The position numbers were made by a program, and so were the translations under genes. DNA of 64,000 bases, from assembly GCF_000310205.1 (NCBI RefSeq), contig NZ_AMXE01000002.1, positions 1 to 64,000 on the forward strand. Reading direction: 5' to 3'. Positions 50,115 through 59,045 of the stretch are shown here, piece after piece. The notes beneath the pieces were generated by a model that saw only the letters and a list, made by a program, of their open reading frames with translations, did no database searches and was not told the DNA's origin. Within the stretch, counting starts at the first letter, position 1. Every line of letters starts with the position of its first letter. Source of the stretch: Thauera linaloolentis 47Lol = DSM 12138 (lineage in GTDB: Bacteria > Pseudomonadota > Gammaproteobacteria > Burkholderiales > Rhodocyclaceae).

Positions 50115-52550
50115 ATGTACGCACACCCCCGCAAGCTTGCCCCCACCCCGCTGCAACGCGCCCTGGGCGCCGCCCTGCTGAGCCTGGCCCTGAGCGGCCC
50201 CGCGCTCGCGCAAGGCACGCCCGCGGCGCAACCCGCCGCGCAGGCCTTCGAGATTCGGCCCGGCCCGCTGGGCCACAGCCTGGCCACCTTCGCCACCCGC
50301 GCGGGCGTGGCCCTGTCCTTCGACCCCGCCCTCACCGACGGCCTGCAAAGCCCCGGCCTGCAAGGCACGCACACCACCGGCGAAGCGCTCGCCAGGCTGC
50401 TTGCCGGCAGCGGGCTGGAGGCCATCCTGCGCGCCGACGGCAGCTACACCCTGCGCCACCGCGGCGCCGGCGATACCGCCCTGGCGCCCGTCACGGTGAC
50501 CGCCGCCGCCGAGCGCAGCGGCATCACCGAAGGCAGCGGCAGCTACACCACGCGCAGCACCGCAGCAGCCACCGGCCTGGATCTTTCGCCGCGCGAGACG
50601 CCGCAGTCGGTCAGCGTGGTCACGCGCCAGCGCATCGACGACCAGGGGCTGCAAGACCTGGGCAACATCCTGCTGAACACCACCGGCGTTTCCGCGCAGC
50701 AGCTGGACAGCGAACGCACCGTCTTCGCCGCACGCGGCTTCGCCATGTCCGATTTGCAGTACGACGGCATCTCCACCTACTACAAAAGCAATTACGCCAT
50801 CGGCGAATCGGAACTCGACTCCATTCTCTACGACCGCATCGAAGTCGTGCGCGGCGCCACCGGCCTGCTCGCAGGCTCCGGGGAACCCTCGGCCTCGGCC
50901 AACCTCGTGCGCAAGCATGCGGACAGCAAGACCTTCAAGGGCGAAGCGACCCTCGGCCTGGGCTCCTGGAACAACCGGCGCGGCACGCTGGACGTTTCCA
51001 CGCCGCTCACGCAGGACGGCCGCATCCGGAGCCGGATCGTCGCTGCCCATGAGGACAAGGACGCCTTCTTCGATCGCTACGAGCGCCAGCGCAGCACGTT
51101 CTATGGCGTCGTCGATGCCGACCTGACGCCTGCCACCACGCTGAGCGTGGGCGCGAGCTATCAGCACAACGATGCCCAAGGCCTGACCTATGGCGGCGTA
51201 CCGTCGTGGTACAGCGACGGCACGCCGGCCCGTTTCAGCCGCTCCTTCACGGTGGCCCCCAAATGGAACAGGGAAGAATCCAAGGTGCGCAATGCCTTCG
51301 TGAATCTCGATCATCAGTTCGACAATGGCTGGAAAGCCCAATTGCGGCTGATGCGCAGCAAAAGCACCGTGGACAACCAGCGGCTGTTCGTCTGGGGCTT
51401 TCCCGACCCGGAGTCGAACCTGATCGCGGATGAGCCGTCCATTGGACGCTTCCCGGGCTACCGCAAGCAAAGCAGCATCGATGCCCGGCTGTCCGGCCCC
51501 TTTACGCTGGCGGGGCGCGAGCATGAGGCCATCGTGGGCGTGGCGCATATCGATCACCGGTATGCCTTCGATTGGGTCGGCCCCAGCACCGCCTGGAATT
51601 CTCCGCTGGCTATCCATGACTTCGGCTCCGTTGCCGAGCCGAAATGGGACTACAGCACGCGCGAGCTGTCCGAGCGCAATCACACCCGGCAGACGGCGGC
51701 CTACGGCGCGCTGCGCCTGTCGCTGGCCGACCCGTTGAAGCTGATCGTGGGCGGGCGCTACACCCGCTACGACCGTGAGGGCGCGGGCTGGGCCTCCAGC
51801 GGCGAGTACGACTACAACGCCGAAAAATTCGTACCCTATGCCGGACTGGTGGTCGACCTGAATGCCACGTACTCGGTCTATGGCAGTTACACGAGCATCT
51901 TCAACTACCAGGATTACCGCGACCGCAGTGGCGCCTGGCTGGACCCGGTGACGGGCAAGGCCTATGAAACCGGGATCAAGGGCGCATTCCTGGGCGGCAG
52001 GCTCAACGCCTCGCTGGCGCTGTTCCGCATCGAGCAGGACAACCTGGCCCAGGAGGATGCCGGCCATCTGATACCGGGCACCGACAGTACCGCCTACTAC
52101 GGCGCCCAGGGCGCGGTGTCCAAGGGCTTCGAGGCCGAACTGTCCGGCGAATTGAAGCCCGGCTGGCAAGTGGCATTGGGCATTTCCCACTTCTCGGCCA
52201 AGGATGCGTCGGACAAGGACGTCAACACCAGCCACCCACGCACGCTGTTGCGCCTGTTCACGACCTACCGCCTGCCCGGCGAATGGCACAGGCTGACGCT
52301 GGGCGGCGGCGTCAATTGGCAAAGCCGGGTGTATTACGACAAGGTCGGACCGAATGGCGAACGCCAGCAGCAAGACGCCTACGCGCTCGCCAGCCTGATG
52401 GCGAGCTACGACTTCAGCCCGGCACTGTCGCTGCAAATGAACGTGAACAACGTCTTCGACAAGCAATACCAGCGTGCCGTCAACTGGTATGGCCAAACCA
52501 TCTGGGGAACGCCTCGGGAGTTTCTGGCGACGTTGCGTTATAAATTCTGA
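50115..52550 (+). CDS. C6 TonB-dependent siderophore receptor with STN domain
   Basis: This 811-residue receptor starts at the ATG at 50115 (GAGGAAAAC upstream), preferred over a TTG at 50082. It has a signal peptide (to about 32, GPALA), an STN domain (FEIRPGPLGHSLATFATRAG onward), a TonB-box-like ALAPVTVTA, a plug (SPRETPQSVSVVTRQRIDDQ) and a barrel ending in LRYKF. The late loop lacks cysteines, as in C4 and C5. From about 51200 codon use is slightly less GC-rich than in the 5' third. Confidence 0.92.
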   Translation: MYAHPRKLAPTPLQRALGAALLSLALSGPALAQGTPAAQPAAQAFEIRPGPLGHSLATFATRAGVALSFDPALTDGLQSPGLQGTHTTGEALARLLAGSGLEAILRADGSYTLRHRGAGDTALAPVTVTAAAERSGITEGSGSYTTRSTAAATGLDLSPRETPQSVSVVTRQRIDDQGLQDLGNILLNTTGVSAQQLDSERTVFAARGFAMSDLQYDGISTYYKSNYAIGESELDSILYDRIEVVRGATGLLAGSGEPSASANLVRKHADSKTFKGEATLGLGSWNNRRGTLDVSTPLTQDGRIRSRIVAAHEDKDAFFDRYERQRSTFYGVVDADLTPATTLSVGASYQHNDAQGLTYGGVPSWYSDGTPARFSRSFTVAPKWNREESKVRNAFVNLDHQFDNGWKAQLRLMRSKSTVDNQRLFVWGFPDPESNLIADEPSIGRFPGYRKQSSIDARLSGPFTLAGREHEAIVGVAHIDHRYAFDWVGPSTAWNSPLAIHDFGSVAEPKWDYSTRELSERNHTRQTAAYGALRLSLADPLKLIVGGRYTRYDREGAGWASSGEYDYNAEKFVPYAGLVVDLNATYSVYGSYTSIFNYQDYRDRSGAWLDPVTGKAYETGIKGAFLGGRLNASLALFRIEQDNLAQEDAGHLIPGTDSTAYYGAQGAVSKGFEAELSGELKPGWQVALGISHFSAKDASDKDVNTSHPRTLLRLFTTYRLPGEWHRLTLGGGVNWQSRVYYDKVGPNGERQQQDAYALASLMASYDFSPALSLQMNVNNVFDKQYQRAVNWYGQTIWGTPREFLATLRYKF

Positions 52551-52602
52551 CTAGCTCCGGGGCCGTCATTCAGGCCGTGTCTCGACCGCCTCATGAACGA
52601 AC

Positions 52603-52629
52603 GGCCCCGGCGAAAAACCCGCCGGGGCC
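52603..52629 (+). terminator. Hairpin after the C6 receptor
   Basis: GGCCCCGGCG and CGCCGGGGCC form a perfect 10-bp stem around an A-rich loop; no T-run follows. Confidence 0.5.
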
Positions 52630-52717
52630 ATACTGTCCTCCAGTAGCGGCCCCCGTAGCGCTCCTTGACGCCACACCATGTGATGCGCACAATCATGCGC
52701 ATACTCAGGAGGCTGCC

Positions 52718-52972
52718 ATGGACACCACCAAGCCTTGCATTTCCCCGCGCAAGGGAAGAATTCAGCTGTCGATCAGCCAGGAGGTGCTGGATCGCATCGA
52801 GCCCCTGCGCGACGAGGTCAATTTCTCCGCCGAGGCGGAGCATCTGTTCCGCACGATCGCCGAACGCGTCGAGCGCCGGAAATGGGTCGAGCGCAATGCC
52901 GGGGCGCTATGCGAACACGGCCGGGCGATTGCACGGACCGGCCTGGCCGGTACCGAGTTCGACAGGATTTGA
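52718..52972 (+). CDS. ccdA: CcdA-type antitoxin
   Basis: This 84-residue protein has a ribbon-helix-helix N-terminus (GRIQLSISQEVLDRIEPLRD) and the CcdA C-terminal toxin-binding pattern (RTIAERVERRKWVERN, then GRAIARTGLAGTEFDRI). It neutralises CcdB and represses the pair. The ATG at 52718 has a perfect CAGGAGG; the open frame upstream is not real. It precedes ccdB by 4 bases. Confidence 0.85.
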   Translation: MDTTKPCISPRKGRIQLSISQEVLDRIEPLRDEVNFSAEAEHLFRTIAERVERRKWVERNAGALCEHGRAIARTGLAGTEFDRI

Positions 52973-52976
52973 GCGG

Positions 52977-53285
52977 GTGCAGTACGGCATCTACCCGAAT
53001 CCCGGCAGCCATCGCAGGGACATCCCTTTCCTGGTGGTGGTCCAGAATGATCATATTTCCAGCCGGACGGGCGCGTCCGTGGTCATCCCACTGCGCGTCG
53101 GCGTAGCGCCCATCGAGGTCATGAATCCCTTGGTCGATGTCCCCGGCCATGGCGCGTTCGTCCTCTCCGCCGATGAAATCTTCGCCATCGACAACACCCG
53201 GCTCCGCAACCCTGTGGGCAGCCTTGGCATGGACGACCGGATGAAGATCAAACCCGCAGTCGATCTGGTGATCGGCGATTTCTGA
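52977..53285 (+). CDS. ccdB: CcdB-type gyrase toxin
   Basis: This 102-residue protein (GTG start) shows the CcdB pattern: QYGIYPNPGSHRRDIPFLVV, then VVIPLRVG, NPLVDVPGHGAFVLSADEIF (given in part) and a conserved GSLGMDDRMKIKPAVDLVIGDF-like end. CcdB poisons DNA gyrase. The C-terminal residues needed for gyrase binding appear present, so the module is probably functional. It lies between cassettes C6 and C7. Confidence 0.85.
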   Translation: MQYGIYPNPGSHRRDIPFLVVVQNDHISSRTGASVVIPLRVGVAPIEVMNPLVDVPGHGAFVLSADEIFAIDNTRLRNPVGSLGMDDRMKIKPAVDLVIGDF

Positions 53286-53424
53286 GCCGGCTCGGGCCGG
53301 CGGGAGAACCACCGGCCAGGTCCGCTCCTGCAACCCTGAATGCAGCGCAGCCCGCCACCGCTCGCCCTGAGCCTGTTGCAGGCCATGCTCATGCATTCAA
53401 GAGCAGCCCGAACGGTATGGGACA

Positions 53425-53766
53425 TCAGCTTCCCGCAGGGCGGGCTCCCAGGCCGAAATCTTCGCGGAAGCGCTCGATCTGGTGCATCCGCTCGTGCAGG
53501 ATCGTCACGATGCCGATGTCACCATTCGATAACCTGCGCCAGTAGACGAAATGCCGTTCGTAGCGGAAGAAATAACCCTCGATGCCGAACTCGGCCGGAA
53601 TGGGCCGCGATGGCGTCGCGCGGGTCTCGATGCTATCGAAAACCTCGAACAGGCCGACGATGTAGCGATCGGCCTGCTGAGCGCCCCAGCGGTCGCGTGT
53701 GTAGCGGTAGATTTCGTCGATTCGGTAGGACGCCGATTCCTGGACACGGACGGGCACGGTGGCCAT
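53425..53766 (-). CDS. ParE/RelE-family toxin
   Basis: The 113-residue protein has the ParE layout: an N-terminal RIDEIYRYTRDRWGAQQADR helix pair, a central PIPAEFGIEGYFFRYERHFV strand region and the C-terminal IGIVTILHERMHQIERF. ParE-type toxins target gyrase. It follows the antitoxin by 4 bases on the minus strand and faces the ccdAB pair tail to tail. Confidence 0.82.
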   Translation of the reverse strand: MATVPVRVQESASYRIDEIYRYTRDRWGAQQADRYIVGLFEVFDSIETRATPSRPIPAEFGIEGYFFRYERHFVYWRRLSNGDIGIVTILHERMHQIERFREDFGLGARPAGS

Positions 53767-53770
53767 GCCG

Positions 53771-54031
53771 TCAGGCCCGGTTGCGTGCGATCACCTCGGC
53801 CGCCGTCAGCGGCTGATAGGACGACTCCGGGGCAGCGTAGGCGTGGGCCAGTTCCGCTTTCAGCCGGTCGAGCGCTTCCCGTTCGGTACGCTCCTTGTCG
53901 CGGCGGATGAGGTCCCGCATGTATTCGCTGACGTTCTCGTAGGAACCGTGTTCTCCCACATTCGCGGCGACGAAGTCGCTCAGGGCTCCGCTGAGGCGCA
54001 CAGTCATGGTCGTAGTCGTAGATCGGGGCAT
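53771..54031 (-). CDS. ParD-like ribbon-helix-helix antitoxin
   Basis: The 86-residue protein, started at the ATG at 54031, has a ribbon-helix-helix domain (TMTVRLSGALSDFVAANVG, then GSYENVSEYMRDLIRRD) and a C-terminal helix for toxin binding. It pairs with the ParE-like gene. Its promoter region is divergent from the C7 sigma gene and shares the 54032-54242 intergenic space. Confidence 0.82.
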   Translation of the reverse strand: MPRSTTTTMTVRLSGALSDFVAANVGEHGSYENVSEYMRDLIRRDKERTEREALDRLKAELAHAYAAPESSYQPLTAAEVIARNRA

Positions 54032-54152
54032 GGCGGCAGTCCTCAAGACCTTGCTGATGTATTCAATATATTCAAAAACGAATACACCGGCAACGATCAG
54101 TGGCAATCGGATGCCGGTCGCATCCAGGCAAGGTCTTTGCCTGGAAACTCCT

Positions 54153-54180
54153 GGAAAATGAGAACGATTATTGATTAAAT
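54153..54180. promoter_or_regulatory. Fur box upstream of the C7 sigma gene
   Basis: AATGAGAACGATTATTGATT is identical to the C6 Fur box and has the same flanks. It lies about 65 bases before the TTG start. Confidence 0.8.
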
Positions 54181-54242
54181 GTGAGCACGTCAAACCGCGA
54201 TGCAAAGCACTGGCATCGCCCGCATCGCCTCGGAGAATCCGC

Positions 54243-54755
54243 TTGAGCACCGCCAGCCCCCAGGATCAGCACGTCGCCGCCCTCTACTCGGCGCACCACA
54301 ACTGGCTGCGGGCCTGGCTGCGCAAGAAGCTCGGCTGCTCGCACCACGCCGCGGACCTGGTGCAGGACACCTTCGAGCGCGTGCTCAGGACGCAGGCCAA
54401 CGCCCAAGCGGAGATCCTCCGCGAACCGCGTGCCTACCTGGTCACCGTGGCCAGCCGGCTGGTCGCCAACCATTACCGCCGCCGGACGCTGGAAGACGCC
54501 TGGCTGGCCGCGCTGTCACAAATGCCCGAGCCTGTCTCGCCATCGCCGGAAGAACAGTTGCTCATCCTCCACACACTCAACGAAATCGATGCCCTGCTCA
54601 ACGCGCTGCCGCACAAGGTGCGCACCGCCTTCCTGCTGTCCCAGCTCGAAGGCCTGGGCTACGCCGAGATCGGCGAACGCCTGGGGGTCACCGTGCGCAC
54701 CGTCAAACGCTACATGGCGCAGGCGTTCGAAGAATGCCTGATGAGCCTCGAATGA
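54243..54755 (+). CDS. C7 FecI-type ECF sigma factor
   Basis: This 170-residue sigma factor starts at TTG (54243). Region 2 reads LYSAHHNWLRAWLRKKLGC and HAADLVQDTFERVL; region 4 reads GYAEIGERLGVTVRTVKRYM. It overlaps the FecR ATG by 4 bases. An ATG further 5' (54171 region) is rejected because it would place the Fur box at the coding start. Confidence 0.9.
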   Translation: MSTASPQDQHVAALYSAHHNWLRAWLRKKLGCSHHAADLVQDTFERVLRTQANAQAEILREPRAYLVTVASRLVANHYRRRTLEDAWLAALSQMPEPVSPSPEEQLLILHTLNEIDALLNALPHKVRTAFLLSQLEGLGYAEIGERLGVTVRTVKRYMAQAFEECLMSLE

Positions 54756-55747
54756 GCAGCCCGCCGCTCACCCGCGAGGTCGCGCGCGCCGCCGCCGGCT
54801 GGCTGGCGCTGATCCATTCCGGCGAAGCGGGCCCCGCCGATCTGGCGGCCTGTCAGCGCTGGCGCGCCGAGGCACCGGAACACGAACAGGCCTGGCAGCG
54901 CGCCGAGCGGCTGGCCGGCATGCTGAGTGGTTTGCCCGGCGCGGCCGGCATGGCCGTGCTGGGCCGCGGCAACCGCGGCGGGCGGCGGCAGTTCGCCAAG
55001 ACGCTGCTCGTGCTCCTTATCGCCGCCCCGGTCAGCTACGCCACCTGGCGCGCATGGGACGATGGCCTGGTCGGCCAGTTGACCGCCGCCCAGCACACCG
55101 CCACGGGCGAGCGCCGCCGCCTGGTGCTGGACGATGGCGGCATCCTGCATCTGAACACCGCTACCGCCGTCGACATCGCCTATGGCGAGGATCGCCGCGA
55201 GATCCGCCTGTACGATGGCGAGATCCTGATCGAAACCGCGCCCGATCACGCCCGCACGCCGCCCCGCCCCTTCACCGTGCGCACCGCGCACGGCCGCCTG
55301 CGCGCGCTCGGCACGCGTTTCGTGGTGCGCACCGAAGGCGGCGCGGCGGCGGGCAATACTCACCTCACCGTGATCGAAGGCGCGGTCGAGGTTGCACCGC
55401 GCCATACCTCGGCCGCCACGCTCGTCGTGCAGGCCGGTGAACAGGCCCGTTTCGGCGCCGCGGCCATCGGCAAGGTCGAGGCCGCCGCCACTCACTCCGG
55501 CGACTGGACGCGCGGCCTGCTGGTGGCGGACAAGCTCCGGCTGGCGGATTTCGCCGCCGAACTCGGCCGCCACCGCCCCGGCATCCTGCGCTGCGACCCG
55601 GCGGTGGCCGACCTGCGCATCACCGGCGCCTTCCAGCTCGACAACATCGACGCCACGCTGGCCGCCCTGCCCGACACGCTGCCGGTCAGCATCGTCTACC
55701 GCACCCGCTGGTGGGTCGGCATCACGGCGCCCAAGGCGGAAAAATAA
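54752..55747 (+). CDS. C7 FecR-type anti-sigma/signal transducer
   Basis: The 331-residue protein has a DUF4880 domain (AAGWLALIHSGEAGPADLAA, then CQRWRAEAPEHEQAWQRAE), a membrane helix (about 84-104) directly after GGRRQFAKTLL, which looks like a Tat signal (RRxFxK), a FecR beta domain (GERRRLVLDDGGILHLNTAT) and an STN-like C-terminus. Of the eight FecR proteins it has the best twin-arginine motif. Confidence 0.9.
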   Translation: MSSPPLTREVARAAAGWLALIHSGEAGPADLAACQRWRAEAPEHEQAWQRAERLAGMLSGLPGAAGMAVLGRGNRGGRRQFAKTLLVLLIAAPVSYATWRAWDDGLVGQLTAAQHTATGERRRLVLDDGGILHLNTATAVDIAYGEDRREIRLYDGEILIETAPDHARTPPRPFTVRTAHGRLRALGTRFVVRTEGGAAAGNTHLTVIEGAVEVAPRHTSAATLVVQAGEQARFGAAAIGKVEAAATHSGDWTRGLLVADKLRLADFAAELGRHRPGILRCDPAVADLRITGAFQLDNIDATLAALPDTLPVSIVYRTRWWVGITAPKAEK

Positions 55748-55882
55748 CCCTCGCTTGCCACATCTGCGACGGCAGAAATACCGGCCTTGCCCTCCCCCTG
55801 TTCCGCAGGCAGGCCGGAGCAGTATCCCACGGCCCCCTGCCCGCCTCAGGGGGCGCTTTGCCTCCGGAGGTGGGGCGGCGAT

Positions 55883-55913
55883 GAAAAAAGTCTCGGCGGC
55901 ATGTCCCCTTTCG
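55883..55913 (+). promoter_or_regulatory. FecI-like promoter candidate of the C7 receptor
   Basis: GAAAAAAGTCT and TCCCCTTTCG about 12 bases later resemble the C1 and C3 elements. They lie 60-90 bases before the receptor ATG. Confidence 0.45.
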
Positions 55914-55973
55914 AAAGTTCGCGTGTCATTGCCCAAGTAGCACCCGGCAAGACTTCACGAAAGGAACACATTC

Positions 55974-58472
55974 ATGCCCCGCAATACCTCGCTTCCCCAT
56001 GCTCTTCCATTACGCGCCTCTGCGCACCCCCGGCTGCCGGTCAGCCGCCGGCCCAGCCTTGGCGCCTTGTTGCTGGGCATGGCGCTCGCTACCGGCTACG
56101 GCACACACGCGGCTGCGCAGACTACCGGCCAGGCGCCATCGTCGCCGCAGACTTACGACATCCCCGCCGGTCCGCTGGCCCAGGCGCTGGCCCGCTTCGC
56201 CGCCAGCGCCGGTGTTTCCGTGCAGGCCGACGCACGGCTGGTGGAAGGGCTGCGCACCACTGGCCTGAGCGGCACGCACAGCGCCGCCAGCGGGCTGGCC
56301 GGCCTGCTCGCCGGCAGCGGGCTGGAAGCCGTGGAACGCGCCAATGGCACCTATGTGCTGCGCGTGGCCCCCAGGCCCGCACCGGGGGAAGACACCCGGC
56401 TGGCGCCTGTGACGGTCAGCGCCGCAGCAGACCGCAGCGGCACCACGGAAGGCAGCGGCAGCTACACCTCCGGCGCAATGAATACCGCTACCCCGCTCAG
56501 CCTCTCCATGCGTGAAACGCCGCAATCGGTCAGCGTCGTCACCCGCGACCGCATCGAGGATGGCGGCATGACCACCGTGGAAGATGCGCTGGCCTACACC
56601 ACCGGCCTCACCATCCTGGCCACCGCCGGCGAGCGCAGCACCTACAGCGCCCGCGGCTTCGGCGTGACCAACATCATGGTGGACGGACTCGCCCTCGGCC
56701 ACGACTCGGACACCCTGGGTTCGGCCAGCCTGGCGATGTACGACAGGATGGAAGTGGTACGCGGCGCCACCGGCCTGCTCGAAGGCAGCGGCAACCCCTC
56801 GGCCTCCATCAACCTCCTGCGCAAGCGCCCCACCGATACCCTGCAAGCCTCGGTATCCGCCTCGGTCGGCCGCTGGGACAACTACCTCGGCACCCTGGAC
56901 ATCGGCGGCCCGTTGAACGAAGCCGGGAGCCTGCGTGCCCGCGCCGTCGTCTCGCTGCAGGACAGCGATACCTTCACCAAGGACTACAGCCATGAACGCC
57001 GGCTCTTCTACGGCATCCTGGAAGCGGACCTGAGCGACAGAACCCTGCTGACGCTGGGCGCCTACCACAACACCGAGGACAACCCCGGCGCCGACTGGAA
57101 CGGTCTGCCCACCCGCAGCGACGGCAGCTTCTACGACTTCAAGCGCTCCGTCCGCGCCAGCCCGTCTTGGTCATACTGGAACAAGGAGAACACCAACGTC
57201 TTCGGCGAACTCAAGCACAGCTTCGCCAACGACTGGAGCGTCTCGCTGAAAGGCAGCTACCTCGACAGCAAGCTGGACATGCTGGGTACCTCGCTGATCG
57301 CGCGCAGCGCGGCCGATACCTTCACCTACAACGTCGGCAAGTACGATTACCACCACAAGCAGACCTCGGTGGATCTCCGGGCAAGCGGCCCCTTCGCCCT
57401 CTTCGGCCGCGAGCATCAACTGGCCATTGGCGCCAATTACCGGCGCAAGGATTACGACGACGGTCCGGGCGGATGGCCCAACGCAGGCTCTTACAACTAC
57501 AGCTTCGATCCGTCGAACTGGCAGAACACGATTGATCCCCCCGGGCCCGGCATCGACTATGTCTGGAGCCGGGATGTGGAAGAGGTGGAGTACGGCGCCT
57601 ATGCGACGGCGAAATTCAGCCTCGGCGATCCGCTGAACCTCTTCGTCGGCGGCCGGCTGAGCTGGTTCGAATTGGAGCAGACGATCAAGAGCGGTACCTT
57701 CCTCGGCAACACGGCCTACGATGCAAGCTCCGAGTTCACGCCCTATCTTGCGCTGAGCTATGACGTCGACCACCATCACACCGTCTATGGTTCGGTCACC
57801 GGCATCTTCAACCCACAGAACTACGCCTCCACCAGCGGCAGCCTGCTGGACCCGGTGGAAGGCACCAACTATGAACTGGGCATCAAAGGGGAATACCTGC
57901 AGGGCAGGTTGAACGCCAGTGCGGCGCTCTTCCAGATCAACCAGGAAAACCTGCCGGAAAGTCTGCCGGCCACGAGCTGCCCCACCCTGCCGTCATGCTA
58001 CGCTGCGGCGGGCGAAGTGCGCAGCCGCGGCATCGAACTGGAACTGTCGGGTAATCTCACCGACAACTGGCGCGCCTTCGCCGGCTACACCTACCAGCAA
58101 GCGGAATACGTCGAGGACTCGATGAATGGCAACAGCGGCGACGATTTCAGCACCAATATCCCGCACCGCCTGCTGACGCTCTCCACCCTGTACAAGCTCC
58201 CCGGCCGGTTCCAGAATTGGCGCATCGGCGCCTCGGCGCGCATCCAGAGCAAGACCAAGCGCACCATCGCCGGCTACGCCACCGTGCGGCAGAGCGGTTA
58301 CGGCATCGTCAATCTGATGGCCGGCTACAGCCCGACCAAGAACCTGGATTTCCAGCTCAACATCAACAACGTCTTCGACAAGGAGTACTACCGGTCTGTC
58401 GGCTACCCGGACAACGCCAGCCTGTTCGGCGAGCCGCGCAACTTCGTGCTGACCGCCAAGTACAGCTTCTGA
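55974..58472 (+). CDS. C7 TonB-dependent siderophore receptor with STN domain
   Basis: This 832-residue receptor (GAAAGGAAC before the ATG) has a signal peptide (to about 48), an STN domain (YDIPAGPLAQALARFAASAG onward), a TonB-box-like RLAPVTVSA, a plug (SMRETPQSVSVVTRDRIEDG) and a barrel ending in KYSF. A late loop has the Cys pair CPTLPSC. The barrel is the nearest in the array to that of C1: both have an ASPSW or SPSW motif after strand 6 and end with FGxPRN followed by AKY. Confidence 0.92.
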   Translation: MPRNTSLPHALPLRASAHPRLPVSRRPSLGALLLGMALATGYGTHAAAQTTGQAPSSPQTYDIPAGPLAQALARFAASAGVSVQADARLVEGLRTTGLSGTHSAASGLAGLLAGSGLEAVERANGTYVLRVAPRPAPGEDTRLAPVTVSAAADRSGTTEGSGSYTSGAMNTATPLSLSMRETPQSVSVVTRDRIEDGGMTTVEDALAYTTGLTILATAGERSTYSARGFGVTNIMVDGLALGHDSDTLGSASLAMYDRMEVVRGATGLLEGSGNPSASINLLRKRPTDTLQASVSASVGRWDNYLGTLDIGGPLNEAGSLRARAVVSLQDSDTFTKDYSHERRLFYGILEADLSDRTLLTLGAYHNTEDNPGADWNGLPTRSDGSFYDFKRSVRASPSWSYWNKENTNVFGELKHSFANDWSVSLKGSYLDSKLDMLGTSLIARSAADTFTYNVGKYDYHHKQTSVDLRASGPFALFGREHQLAIGANYRRKDYDDGPGGWPNAGSYNYSFDPSNWQNTIDPPGPGIDYVWSRDVEEVEYGAYATAKFSLGDPLNLFVGGRLSWFELEQTIKSGTFLGNTAYDASSEFTPYLALSYDVDHHHTVYGSVTGIFNPQNYASTSGSLLDPVEGTNYELGIKGEYLQGRLNASAALFQINQENLPESLPATSCPTLPSCYAAAGEVRSRGIELELSGNLTDNWRAFAGYTYQQAEYVEDSMNGNSGDDFSTNIPHRLLTLSTLYKLPGRFQNWRIGASARIQSKTKRTIAGYATVRQSGYGIVNLMAGYSPTKNLDFQLNINNVFDKEYYRSVGYPDNASLFGEPRNFVLTAKYSF

Positions 58473-58495
58473 TTCAGTCAGGGCAGCACAATCAG

Positions 58496-58522
58496 ACGGC
58501 GCCGGCCCAGGCGCCGTTTTTC
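58496..58522 (+). terminator. Rho-independent terminator after the C7 receptor
   Basis: ACGGCGCC/GGCGCCGT is a perfect 8-bp stem with loop GGCCCA and a following T-run. Confidence 0.88.
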
Positions 58523-58619
58523 TAATGTGGCTTGCATAGCGGCTCCATGGTCCTCGCGCTTATCGGAGCCACTCACGATTGGTCGCGACGGCGGCTTCGA
58601 CCCACTGCAAACCACCGCC

Positions 58620-58744
58620 TCCAGTTGCTGCACGTCGTCGAGGTACCGGCCGATCTCATGGCCGAACGGCCGCTGAACAGACCGCCGCCGGAACGCGGCG
58701 TCTTTGACGACGAGGCGGAGACCAGCGACGGCGGAAAGAGATAG
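58620..58744 (+). pseudogene. Possible C-terminal remnant of a VapB-type antitoxin
   Basis: One frame ends VPADLMAERPLNRPPPERG and VFDDEAE before a stop at 58744. This recalls the C-terminus of VapB antitoxins (DDFMAER...PPQERE.LF). No DNA-binding domain is found upstream. The call rests mainly on the VapC-like start that follows 4 bases later. Confidence 0.4.
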
Positions 58745-58748
58745 CCAT

Positions 58749-58868
58749 GCTGTACATGCTCGATACCGATACCGCCAGCTACCTCATCAAAGGGAAATCT
58801 CTGGCGATCGAGAGCCGGCTGGCGGCCCTTGCCCCATCGATGGTCTGCATTTCAGTGATGACCTGATC
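58749..58868 (+). pseudogene. Truncated VapC PIN-domain toxin, N-terminus only
   Basis: The frame begins MLYMLDTDTASYLIKGKS and continues to SMVCISVMT before a stop at 58868. This is a typical VapC N-terminus with the first catalytic Asp, but only 39 of about 130 residues remain, so the active site is incomplete. The following 110 bases up to the Fur site show nothing further that I can place. Confidence 0.7.
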
Positions 58869-58979
58869 GAACCGTCTTGGGATATAGCCGCATTGCGCAG
58901 GGATTTCGGCTGCCCGGAACAGCCAACAGGGAAATCGCCTGCTTGCGAAGACGATTGACGGTGACAATCTCGACGCATC

Positions 58980-59002
58980 AAAATAAGAATCGATATCAAT
59001 AC
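58980..59002. promoter_or_regulatory. Fur-box-like site upstream of the C8 sigma gene
   Basis: AAAATAAGAATCGATATCAA resembles a Fur box and is similar to the C1 site; it ends about 45 bases before the GTG start. Confidence 0.6.
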
Positions 59003-59045
59003 AAAATTACCCTAAGGACCGTTAACGGTCTCCCTGGAGCTTCCC

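Noticed and set aside
48987-52496. A 1169-residue minus-strand open frame opposite C6
   Set aside because: It is a shadow of the C6 FecR and receptor genes caused by high GC at third positions.
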